64,000 bases of DNA from Chelonoidis abingdonii (Eukaryota > Chordata > Testudines > Testudinidae), in the NCBI RefSeq assembly GCF_003597395.2, contig NC_133777.1, positions 9,335,063 through 9,399,062 of the forward strand. The letters are read 5' to 3'. Below the pieces are notes generated by a model. The model ran no database searches, was not told the origin of the DNA, and saw only the letters and a list, made by a program, of their open reading frames with translations. Shown in pieces: positions 12,601-22,199 of this stretch. Numbering within the stretch: the first letter of the stretch is position 1; every line of letters starts with the position of its first letter. A program made the position numbers and the translations under genes.

Positions 12601-13245
12601 ATATGTTTCGAGGCTATTAGGAACAACTGGAAAAGAATTGAGATTGCAGTTAGAATTGAAATTGAAACTCAACCCAACTATGGCATACGCTGCCCATCTG
12701 CTACTGTAAACTAGCTATGTGCATTGTTTGGATGGTTGAGGGCAGCTGATCTTAAGCCTCTTGCCGTACAACACCCCCAAGAAGTTAGAGAATCCAGTAA
12801 AACTACACACTTTGTTATGTGATATTTACAAAATACATGAAATGAAAACACAGCCTGATTGTTCTCTGCCTTGCACCTTGAGTTGTAATGGGAGTGTAAA
12901 ACACCCAGATCAGAATGGTAGTGTTTTCTGCTGATGGTACTCTCATTTTTTCGAGCGTAAATGATACACAAAGTTTCTAATCAGACCCATAATCCAAGCC
13001 AGGATAATGTAAGCAAAAATCATATTTCATTATTTTATCATTTTTGGGCCATTAGTTTCTGACTAGCAACCTAAAACCTCCATTTTCTCAGAATCTGGAG
13101 GTCCTTTATGGACACCCTACATGTGGTATGCCTGCAAGTGCTATTTCAGCAAACTCTCACTCCAGAAAAATTGCTTTTAACAAACAAATGCATCCCCACA
13201 GATGACATCTTACTAGTAAAGATGTCAACTTTTTATCACTGCAGA
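9680..13245. other. Intergenic AT-rich sequence, largely unannotated
   Basis: I see no gene here. Open frames of 60-90 codons near 10.1-10.8, 11.4-11.9 and 12.7-13.0 kb have no recognisable domain and no splice structure. One L2-like remnant (11294-11376) is listed separately. Confidence 0.6.
11294..11376 (+). mobile_element. L2/CR1-L3-like 3' tail remnant
   Basis: The phrases 'acaatgcctagcacaatgcg', 'ctctaggcactacaagaata' and a terminal 'aaaataataaatca' match the conserved 3' end of old amniote LINE/MIR families (the 'cctagcacaatg ... ctaggcgctac' pattern). Confidence 0.6.
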
Positions 13246-13660
13246 CATAGCGCCAACTTCCTCTCTACCCGGGAGAGTGCTTGACCCCCCCCGCCGCCTC
13301 AGGCCCTGTCCCCACACCACCCCTTCCACTAAGCCCCACCTCTTCCCGCCCTCACTCCAACTCTTCCCCCAAGGCTGCACCCCGCCCCATCCCTTTCCTG
13401 CCTCTTCTTCACCTCTTCCTTCCCCCCTAAGCATGCCCCATTCCCACTCTTCCCGCTCCCTTCTAGTCCCTCCTGCATGCCGTGGAACAGTTGATCCGTG
13501 GCAGGCGGGAGGTGCTGGGAGGGAGTGGGAGAAGTTGATCAGCAGGGCTGCCGGCAGGCGAGAGGTGCTGTGGGGGGTAGAGCTGGCTGCCGGTAGGTGC
13601 TAAGGACCTGCTAATTTTTTTCCGTGGGCCTGGAGCACCCACAGAGTCAGTGCCTGTGAC
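13246..13660 (-). mobile_element. GC-rich dispersed repeat, copy 1
   Basis: Read on the minus strand it runs 'ctgtgggtgctccaggccca', 'cggaaaaaaattagcaggtc', then pyrimidine-rich blocks ('cagcacctcccgcctgcc'), then G-rich blocks ending near 'ggaagttggcgctatg'. The same order recurs in the opposite orientation at 14197-14549, so this is a dispersed family. Its class is unclear to me. The long open frames across it are compositional. Confidence 0.7.
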
Positions 13661-13818
13661 TGTAGACGAACAGGAACTTCCCATTCTTATGGTCAAAAGT
13701 ACAAGTGTTTGGGGGCAGAAAGGAAAGCTGCCAGCCCATTCTTTCATTTTCCCCTCCTCACGGGTCTTACTTCCATAGCAACATCTGTGCTATGTGAGTG
13801 CAAAGTATTTCTCTAGAG

Positions 13819-14187
13819 CAGTGGCTATCAACCTTTCCAGACTACTATGCGTCTTTCAGGAATCTTATTTGTCTTGCGTACCACCAAGTTACCCCTCACT
13901 TAAAAACTACTTGATCACAAAATGAGACATAAAAAAAGTGCCACAACACACTATTATTTAAAAATTGCTCACTTTCCCATTTTAACAATATAGTTACAAA
14001 AAATCAATTGGAACATAAATATTGTGCTTACATTTCAGTGTATATATAGAGAGTAGTATAAACAAGTCATTGTATGATATTTTAGTTAGTACTGACTTAG
14101 CTAGTGCTTTTTACGTAGCCTTTGTAAAACTAGGCCAACAGCTAAATGAGCTGATGTACCTCCTCGAATACCTCTGCGTATCCCCAC
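13819..14187 (+). mobile_element. AT-rich hAT-type element, 3' end missing
   Basis: It begins CAGTGGCTATCAACCTTTCC, a hAT/Charlie-like terminus, and continues through an AT-rich interior ('acttaaaaactacttgatca', 'acatttcagtgtatat') to 'cctctgcgtatccccacgc'. The expected complementary end (a 'gttgagaaccactg'-type terminus) is absent. It abuts the repeat at 14197 directly, so the right end may have been lost when that element inserted or through deletion. Confidence 0.65.
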
Positions 14188-14196
14188 GCATAGATG

Positions 14197-14549
14197 TCGA
14201 CTCCAGGGCTGAAGCGCCCACAGAAAAAAATTAGCAGGTGTTACGCACCCACTGGCAGCCAGCTCTCTTCCTCCCCACCAGTGCCTCCCGCCAGCTGGCG
14301 GCCCCACCAATCAACTCCTCCCCCTTCCAGCACCTACCACCAGCAGCAATCAGCAGCTTCACAGCATGCAGGAGGCTCTGAGAGGAAGTGGGAGAGCAGG
14401 GACGGGGTGTGCTCAGGGCAGGAGTCAGAACTGCGTGGGAAGAGGCAGGGCAAGGTGGGGACTTGGGAGAAGGGATGGGGTGAGGGTGAGGCCTGGGGCA
14501 GAGCAGGGGGTTGAACACCCCCCAGGCCCAGAGGAAGCCCGTGCCTATG
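14197..14549 (+). mobile_element. GC-rich dispersed repeat, copy 2, inverted relative to copy 1
   Basis: It contains 'cccacagaaaaaaattagca', 'cacccactggcagccagctc', 'cagcatgcaggaggctctga' and ends 'gcccgtgcctatg'. Each phrase has a counterpart in the same order on the minus strand of 13246-13660. Together the two copies form an inverted pair about 540 bp apart. Confidence 0.7.
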
Positions 14550-14965
14550 CCCCCAAGGGTATATGCTCAGACATCTTGTTCATCTTCTATAAGTACTTGC
14601 TTCGAAATCAGAGGCAATGACTGTATGCCATAAGCCTGGTAGGAAATGTTCCACGCCCCACTGTCAACATGTCTATGATAAACAAGATGCTTTACAAAGA
14701 TGAAAAGTCAACACCGGGCCACGCCCTACTCCCATTGACTTCAGAGGTGCAAGATCTGTCCCATTCTCAGCAGCTACACTATGTGTGTACTTTGCCTAAT
14801 AGATGTGCACTTCTGGCATCATATGGAAATGTTTTGCCTGTGATCATATGAGTAAGATGTGCAGACTCTACAACTGGGTATGCTTGCAGGGCTGCAGAGT
14901 GTGGATGTGGGGGAACTCACACTGAAAGCAGAAAAATCCACCACTAACTGGCCATGAGGGAAGAT

Positions 14966-16089
14966 CATAGATTCATAGATTGTAGGGCTGGAAGGGACTT
15001 CAAGAGGTCATCGAGTCCAGTCCCCTGCCCTCATGGCAGGACCGAATACTGTCTAGACCATCCCTGATAGACATTTATCTAACCTACTCTTAAATATCTC
15101 AGGATGGAGATTCCACAACCTCCCTAGCAATTTATTCCAGTGTTTAACCACCCTGACAGTTGGAACTTTTTCCTAATGTCAACCTAAACTCTTTTGCTGC
15201 AGTTTAAGCCCATTGCTTCTTGTTCTATCATTAGAGGCTAAGGTGAACAAGTTTTCTCCTCCTCTGATGACACCCTTTTAGATACCTGAAAACTGCTATC
15301 ATGTCCCCTGTCAGTCTTCTCTTTCCAAACTAAATAAACCCAATTCTTTCAGCCTTCCTTCATAGGTCATGTTTCTAGGCTTTAATCATTTTTGTTGCCT
15401 CTCTCTGGACTCTCTCCAATTTCTCACATCTTTCTTGAAATGCGGTGCCCAGAACTGGACACAATACCAGTTGAGGCCTAACCAGCGAGAGTAGAGTGGA
15501 AGAATGACTTCCGTGTCTTGCTCACAAACACACTTGTTAATGCATCCAGAATAATGTTTGCTTTTTTTGCAACAGCATCACACTGTTTACTCATATTTAG
15601 CTTTCGGTCACTATAAACCTAGATCCCTTTCTGTAGTAGTCCTTCCTAGACAGTTCTTTCCATTCTGTATGTGTGAAATTGATTGTTCCTTCCTAAGTGG
15701 AGCACTTTGCATTTTCTTTATTAAACTTCATCCTGTTTACCTCAGACCATTTCTCAATTTGTCAGATCATTTTGAATTTGACCCTGTCCTCCAAAGCAGT
15801 TGCAATCCCTCCCAGTTTGGTATCGTCTGCAAACTTAATAAGCGTACTTTCTATGCCAACATCTAAGTCGTTGATGAAGATATTGAACAGAGCTGGTCCC
15901 AAAACAGACCCCTGCGGAACCCCACTTGTTATACCTTTCCAGCAGGATTGGGAGCCATTAATAACTACTCTCTGAATATGGTTATCCAGCCAGTTATGCA
16001 CCCATCTTATAGTAGCCCCATCTAAGTTGTATTTGCCTAGTTGATTGATAAGGATATCATGAGAGACCATATCAAATGCCTTACCACAA
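14966..16089 (-). mobile_element. CR1 LINE, 5'-truncated
   Basis: The plus strand begins 'catagattcatagattgtag', then 'ggctggaagggacttcaaga', the reverse complement of a CR1 3' tail. It continues through 3' UTR into reverse transcriptase sequence and stops abruptly near 16089. About 1.1 kb remains of an element normally several kb long. Stop codons and shifts separate the open segments, so it is inactive. Confidence 0.93.
15762..16070 (-). pseudogene. CR1 reverse transcriptase fragment
   Basis: A 102-codon open segment encodes the RT palm region: [16 protein letters not shown], then [20 protein letters not shown], then FADDTKLGG, which carries the catalytic Asp-Asp pair. The frame ends soon after ALEDRVKF. 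It belongs to the CR1 copy at 14966-16089. The protein is far too short to function. Confidence 0.9.
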
Positions 16090-16614
16090 GATGAACACGT
16101 GCTATTTCTTATCTCTGCTCCTCTGCTGCTTCCATTCAGCTGTCATGTTGAGAGAAGCCTCTGTTGAGCACTGGGGCAACACGCCTTAGAGCTGGCTTAC
16201 AACAGTCCCTTCAGATGAAACAAATTTAACAACTTTATTAAAGCGAATGTTAAAATTATATAATACATAGGTTAAGAAAAGAGTGTCTGTATTACTAGTA
16301 TCTGATTTTATACACAGCCCACCTTCTCTAGCTCAAGGATCCCACAAGTCTGTATTTTGTATACTGTACACTGGGGGCCTGGTTATGACCCAGAGGAAGA
16401 ATGTGGTAGGTGTTATCCATATTATCCATCTCCCCTGTCCCACATGGTTGGGGAGGCAGTGGCAGCAGCAGCAGCATCCCCCTGGCCTGAACCTCATGAA
16501 GAGCCCTTAGAAGAGGCACAGATCCAGGCTGGAAAGTGGGTATGGCTGGAGCATCTCTAGACCTCAGCTGCTGGGTATCATTCAGTCAGAGGAGGCCTGA
16601 GGCTGCTGTAACCT
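16090..16614. other. Intergenic sequence without a recognised gene
   Basis: The stretch is unique-looking mixed sequence with a GCA-rich patch near 16450-16475. Overlapping open frames on both strands around 16.3-16.55 kb have no recognisable product. Confidence 0.5.
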
Positions 16615-17100
16615 GTGCCATAGGTTCAACAGGCCCCTAGTCATGGGAGGTGGGTATTGCAGGCCGGGTGGGGCTAAGCCTCCCCAAACAGCCCTGTGTG
16701 GCCCCGGCCAACTTCTGCCCCAAGGCTCCCTCCTGCTTCCCACTGGCATTCTTCCCCTATGGCCAGGCTGGGATTAGGGAAGACCGGCCTGTGGCCCAGG
16801 ACTTTGGGTTGGTTGGGACCGCACTGTCCGCCTGGCGCTTCAGGACTGGGGGCCAGGTCACCCACCCTGCGCTCTGGGGCTGGGGGCGCTCGGGTGGCCT
16901 GGAGCTGGGGCAGGAAGGCCCAGTGGCCATGGTGGGGGGCCTCTGGGCTCCGGCAGGGGAGGGGTCTCAGGCAGAAGGGGCTAGCCTCCCAGAGCCAGCA
17001 GTTCACATGCCACCCATGCCCCCAGTTTATTCTTGAATTGGGGAGCAGCAAAGGCAGCATTAAAATTTTTGTTCCAAAGGGGCCCAGGCATCCTGAGAAT
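16615..17100. mobile_element. Probable GC-rich dispersed repeat
   Basis: The sequence between 'catgggaggtgggtattgca' and 'attaaaatttttgttccaaa' has the composition and phrases I associate with turtle non-coding dispersed repeats. It carries overlapping frames open on both strands (about 128-147 codons), typical of GC-rich non-coding DNA. I could not define ends or target duplications. Confidence 0.4.
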
Positions 17101-17341
17101 TCCTTGGAATCTCTAGATTCTGGGGGAAGAACCTCTTGAGTATTCTAGCAAAGTGTGGACTTTGTTCCATAGGGGAGAGACTCCTGTTTCCTACTGGTTC
17201 TCCTCCAGAGGGCATTTCCATGGGAGGGGCAATTCAAAACTTTGCTTTTACTTACAGTACTAACAAGTCCTCCCACTTCAGTCCTAGTTTAATGGTTGAT
17301 CCATTTTCTCTTTCCGTTCTGCATTCTCTCTCCATTCCTCT

Positions 17342-17777
17342 CAGGTCTGGTGCTACCATTAAGGCGAACTAGGCGGTTGCCTAGGGCGCCAAGATTTGGG
17401 GGCGCCAAAAAGCGATGCCCCTCATTTTTTTTACAGCGTTCCTCCCCCCCAGCATGCGGTTGCTGCTCCACTTCTCCTGCCTCCCAGGCTTGCAGTACCA
17501 ATCAGCTGTTTGGCGCCGCAAGCCTGGGAGAAGAATTAGAGCAGGGGTGGGGTGCTCGGGGAGGAGGCAGAGCAGAGGTGAGCTGGCGTGGGGAGGTGCC
17601 GCACAGCTCCGGGGAGGAGGGAGCTGCCGCAGGGGGGGCACCTCAGGGTGGGGGGGGAGCTGCCACGGGTGGGTGCCTCAGTGTGGAGGGTGGGGCGGGG
17701 AGCTGCCGCAGGGTTGGGGCGGGGGGCACAAGGTAGAAGTCTCTCCTAGGGTACAAAACTTCCTTGCACCGGCCCTG
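17342..17777. mobile_element. Non-autonomous hAT element with target duplication
   Basis: The element starts CAGGTCTGGTGC and ends GCACCGGCCCTG, giving 12-bp terminal inverted repeats with two mismatches. The 8-bp flanks are ATTCCTCT (17334-17341) and ATTCCTCC (17778-17785), matching at 7 of 8 positions. An 8-bp duplication is the mark of the hAT superfamily. The 436-bp interior ('ggcggttgcctagggcgcca', then G-rich blocks) encodes no transposase, though it is open on both strands. Confidence 0.88.
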
Positions 17778-17785
17778 ATTCCTCC

Positions 17786-20411
17786 TCAACTATTTTGGTT
17801 AGTTAGAGAAGTTAATGCAAGAAGAACATTTGCTGTAACTGCTGGGAAACAGTATTGGACCTGTAATGATTTATAACCACTTAAAAGGCACACTGTCCAC
17901 TTAAAAGTCACATATAGTAAACACATTTATTTACCTACCTTCATAACAAGACCTTATAGTATTAAATGTGAAAGGATTTTAAAAACCCAATTTGCTTGTC
18001 CCTCACCTTGAACAAAGAAAAATCAATGACCTCCATTTCATTTTTGTTTATAGTCATTTTCACTTTCAGGGTCATTAGTGATACAGTGGCTCTTTTTCAG
18101 ACAAGTCACGTGAATGCTTGTTTGCTCTCAAACAACTGATGACATTGGAATTTTTAAAAAGTGAGGGAAACATTTCTATTGGTTGTTCTAACAAATACTT
18201 GTGTTTATAAAACTTACATGCTTGCTTAGCAGCTGTCCTCACTGAGATAGACACTGTATAAGAGTTTAACAAATAGGCTGAATGTAATACAAGATTCCTT
18301 ACTTAAGAATCCTGGGCAAAGTTAGATTTTCAATTAAAAAAAAGCTAGGGTAAAGATCTTTTTTACATTTCAAACAATGATTTGGTCTCAGAAAAGTTTG
18401 TATTAACAAAACTAAACAAAGATCAGGAACTCCACATCCTTCCCACACTGTCAATCCAATCCCATGAACAGGTCACGCATTCACGTAGGGATGGAGAGGG
18501 ACACAAAGGGAATGTTATTTTAAACAGCTATGTGTATTTTAATGCCTTTATTCTTTGTATATATCAGGCTGAAAAGTAATATGGTAGTGGACCATAACAT
18601 GATTTTGTAGGCCAATGGTTTTCAAGAATCCAAAAAAATCCCCAAAGTTTCAGACGCATTTATTGGCTGAGCAAAGCAAGGTCCTACACTCAACTTGATG
18701 GCATTTTCCTGCTTGTCTGTAATGCCATCACTTTTGAATACTGCATATGATCAGTTCCAAAACTTCAGGCTATATTTTAGGCCTCAGTGGCCAGAATCCT
18801 ATTTATTTTGGTGAAAACCAGAAAACTGGAAAGGGAAAACAGCTAGATCGATGTACAGAACTTGTCTTAAATTACCTCTCCAAGGAGAGACACAAATCAG
18901 CCACTTAACAGCAGTGAAGTGAGTGAATTATAATAAAGGTTTAGCAGTACTTGACTCATCATTCAAGGGGGCCTTTTAAGACAGAAGGCACCAAACCAGA
19001 ATGATCAGGTTTTACTTTCTCTCTAGCTACCTATTGGCTTGATCCTGAGAGGTGCTGAACACACTATCCCCAACCAATGCACTTATGCACATCCTTAACT
19101 TTCAGAATGCGAGCACTCCTACTCACATCAATTGGACTAAATAAGCACCTGCTTATGTGCTTTGCTCAGCTGGGGACTGAGTACTCAGCACCTCCATGAA
19201 TCAAACCCTTAAAGCTGACCTATTGGCCACGTATCATACAAGCTGCTCCCATAAAGAAAGCAACAGGGTAAATGCTGGGCAGGCTTAGAAGCCCTGCTAA
19301 GTTTTATTACAGGTCAGACATCACTGCCAGGTTTTGTTAGGGTCTATGTATGACATTTTATGCAAAGTATATACTGAGCTATTTTGCATATTTGAAACAG
19401 ATTTGCATATGACCATGAACACCAGCCTGAAGTGACCAAGTCTTTCCCCAAACAGTGGCATGGGCAACACATGGAGCTGCTCAGAGCTGGCCAGCTGTGG
19501 CTGGGAAAGGTGGGAGGGAGTCTGGGGGCAACTAGGGTAAACGAGTGGGTAGGTACTGGAGGGTATCTGGACAGTGTAGATCAGTGGGTGCTCAACAGTG
19601 CTTGGAGAGGAAGGTGTTGAGAGGGAAGTGGAATTGCTGATGGTTTGAGGGTCCTGGATTACAGGGTGCTAGGTGTCTGGGGATGGAGGAATGGGTGAGG
19701 AGGTGGAGGTGTCCTGAGGAAAATGAGGCTGTTGGGGAGGGGTGTGTGTGTAAATCTCATGGCTAAAGAGCTCTCTGGGGAAACTGGGAGCTAGAGGGCA
19801 ATTTGTGGATCAGACTGAGGGCTGGGGGTCTGGGGTATACTGGCTGGGGAGGGCTGTCTGGGGTATGCTGGGGGCTGGGGAGGGCTGTTTGGGGTGGGAG
19901 GCCGGGTGGGTTGTCAATAGTCTCATATTAATAGGGGCATCCCTTAGTTAAACAGAAAATGCCTATCTCATACAAAATCAGTACGGGGCGCCTTTTATGC
20001 CGTATTTCAACATATTCAAATATCATCATTATGCAAAGCCAGTTTTCTCATGACCTTACCTTCCAATGCTATAAAGTTTGTAAAATTAGACAATGTAGTA
20101 ATACAAAATTGGTCCCATGATTTACTGACCTCATCTCCCTATGGCACAGAAGTTCCCAAACTATGGGATGTGGTTCCCTCAGGGGTGTGTGACAAGGTTA
20201 TTCAGAGGGCATGAGGCCCTGATGGGGCCAGGCTGAAAGGCTGGAGTCAGATGAGGGCTCTATCCAACAAGGGAAGTGGATGGGACTCTGCAGGTGGTCT
20301 CAGCTGCCAGGGCCAGGCTCCCTGCCCGCCTCGCTCCCCCGCTTACGCAGCAGCCACCAACCAGCCGTTATGCTCCTCTGCTGGGAATGTTGGCAGAGAG
20401 ACTCTGCCACA
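17786..20411. other. Intergenic sequence, AT-rich then G-rich
   Basis: No gene is seen. An old palindromic-repeat-like phrase lies at about 19071-19200 ('gcacttatgcacatccttaa', 'ctactcacatcaattggact'). From about 19.48 kb the sequence becomes G-rich. At 20149 'cagaagttcccaaactatgg' resembles a hAT-type terminus, but no partner end was found. Confidence 0.55.
19700..19915. repeat. G-rich low-complexity tract
   Basis: Short variants of 'ggctggggagggctgt' and 'tggggtatgctgggg' recur between about 19820 and 19900, following a looser G-rich stretch. This is a small degenerate minisatellite. No coding content. Confidence 0.6.
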
Positions 20412-20546
20412 TAGGTGCTGGAACTAAGGGTGCGGGCGGCCTAGAGGCACCCCCTGACTTGAAGTGGTTTCCATTATACACAGGGTTTACAGTTTGGTTC
20501 AATGACTCTCAGCACCCCCATGCTACAAATTGGACCAGCAGCACCC
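20412..20546. mobile_element. Candidate short MITE
   Basis: The segment starts 'taggtgctggaactaagggt' and ends '...ccagcagcacc', with only a short inverted match (GGTGCTG / CAGCACC). The interior 'gaagtggtttccattataca', 'cagggtttacagtttggttc' looks like a common turtle dispersed sequence. No target duplication is evident. Confidence 0.45.
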
Positions 20547-21127
20547 CGGGGGTACTAGCCAGAGCCCTTTCCTGACCGTGGCCCTTCAGCGCAGCCCCAG
20601 GGCACACAGTCCCGGCCACTTGCCCTGCCAGACAGAGCCTGCGTGGGAGAAGCAGACGGGCCGTGTCCAGGACTGGAGTCAGCAGGGAGCCCACATTCCC
20701 AGGTCCATCTTTCCACTTGCCTCTGGCCCCCCAGCCCCGGCCTCAGCCCTGCCCTGGTCCTTTCCTGCCTGGGTCCTGCCTAGCTGCTGCAGGGAGCGCA
20801 GGGTTTCCTCCACTGCCACCTGGCTTCCTTCCCGACCTCCTGTGGTACTGGGCACCCACCCCGGCCCAATGGGCACGGGGTACTCCTCCCCCATAAGAGC
20901 CCCCTAGTTTTGAAATACAATGTTGTCCCCACCCCCCCGGGTCTGGGGAGCCCTTTATGGGATAGAAGGGCGTGGGGGGGCTGTTTGAGGGGGAGTGTGG
21001 GGGCTGGGAAGGCTCTCTAGGGAGGGAGACTAGGGAGGAGGACTCGCTGGCTGGGGGAGGGGCAGCTCACGCCCTGGGCCCCTCCCCCGGCTCCTCCCCA
21101 TCGGAGCGGCTCCCTCCGCGCTGCGAC

Positions 21128-21142
21128 CCAGCAGGGGGAGCG
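21128..21142 (+). promoter_or_regulatory. CTCF-like motif
   Basis: CCAGCAGGGGGAGCG matches the known CTCF core (CCASYAGRKGGC) at 11 of 12 positions. It lies in a CpG-rich patch between the FOXK1 and CYP3A promoters. This is a motif match only; occupancy is unknown. Confidence 0.45.
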
Positions 21143-21202
21143 TCGCGCACGGACCGGAGTCCTCACGGCTGCTTCGCTTCCCTGCAGACCAGGCGCCGCG
21201 GC

Positions 21203-21214
21203 GACCTCTGGTGG
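21203..21214 (-). promoter_or_regulatory. CTCF-like motif, opposite orientation
   Basis: On the minus strand CCACCAGAGGTC matches the CTCF core at 11 of 12 positions. It is about 70 bp from the plus-strand motif at 21128, so the two form a closely spaced inverted pair. Confidence 0.4.
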
Positions 21215-21923
21215 CCAAAGGCTGCCATTGCAAGCCCGTTCCCTGCAGCCCGGCTGAATGCAGATAGGGCTGCCCGAGGCCGAGGCGGGCCATGACCTTA
21301 GCCGTCTGGGGTCAGCCTGTCTGGCTGGTCACCGTCTGCCCAGCTGGCGCGCCAGGACTGCCTCCTTGCACCTGGCCCCAGAGGAAAGGCCCCCGTCAAG
21401 GCGAGGACGCAGAGCGTCTGCTCCCTTTCGGTCCTTAGATAACCACCAATGCCCTCTGGGAGCTCCTGCAGGGGCAGTCGCCTTCTCCTGGCAGGTGTCT
21501 CTGGGGCTGGGACCACCGCTGCCCCATGGCTGGGTCAGGAGACACGATTGTACCATCGCCTGCAGCTCCATAGGTCGCTTGGCTTCACCCTGGGGCACAG
21601 CTTTCCCGTGGAAGGGGCTGGAGGGCACCCGGAAATCCCAGTGACGGGAATAGGAACTCACTTCGTACCATGGAGAACACAGCAAGCGTTCCCCGAGGGG
21701 GCATAGTTCAGCCCGATAACTGCCCATACAGCTGGTGGCCCCTAGCCCACTCTGCTTGTGCCAGGAGAAGGTGAAGAAAGCTGTTGGCTTGTCAGAGCTG
21801 GGCTCTGCAGGTACAGCTTCCCCCCAGGGGAGGTTCCAACTCCCAGTATGCCAAGCATGTGCTTGGGGCGGCATGCCGCAGGGGGTGCTCTGCCAGTCAC
21901 CGGGAGGGCAGCAGGTGGCTCCG

Positions 21924-22195
21924 GTGGACCTCCCGCAGACGTGTCTGCGGAGGGTCTGCTGGTCCCGTGGCTTCGGTGGACCTCCCGCAGGCGTCCCTGC
22001 GGAGGGTTCGCTGGTCCTGTGGCTCCAGTGGACCTCCTGCAGGCGTCCCTGAGGACGGTCCGCTGGTCCCGTGGCTTCGGTGGAGCATCCGCAGGCGTGC
22101 CTGCGGGAGGTCCACCAGAGCTGCGGGACCAGCGGACCCTCTGCAGGCACGTCTGTGGGAGGTCCACCGAAGCCGCGGGACCGGCGACCAGCAGA
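21924..22195. repeat. 52-bp tandem array that flips orientation
   Basis: Three direct 52-bp units lie at 21924-21975, 21976-22027 and 22028-22079, each starting GTGGACCTCC and ending near CCCGTGGCTTCG. From 22080 the order reverses: GTGGAGCATCCGCAGGC is followed by two units in reverse-complement orientation ('gggaggtccacc', 'gcgggaccagcgg'). Each unit also holds an internal palindrome (GCAGGCGTGCCTGC in the clearest copy). The array is very GC-rich and could fold into a long hairpin. Confidence 0.85.
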
Positions 22196-22199
22196 GTGC

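Larger units (their letters stand above)
20547..21923. other. GC-rich intergenic block
   Basis: The block is GC-rich with many CpGs, most dense at about 21060-21300, and contains two CTCF-like motifs listed separately. Many overlapping frames are open on both strands (up to 273 codons on the minus strand at 21329-22150), but none shows a recognisable domain, and the longest runs through the tandem array at 21924-22195. I regard it as non-coding, probably in part old repeat. Confidence 0.5.

Noticed and set aside
21329..22150. 273-codon minus-strand frame
   Set aside because: Its Arg/Gly/Pro/Cys-rich repeats (for example [12 protein letters not shown]) are translations of the 52-bp array. Frames are open on both strands, as expected for a GC-rich repeat.
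21924..22195. Repeat array considered as a CRISPR-like array
   Set aside because: Units are contiguous without unique spacers, flip orientation, and the genome is a vertebrate.
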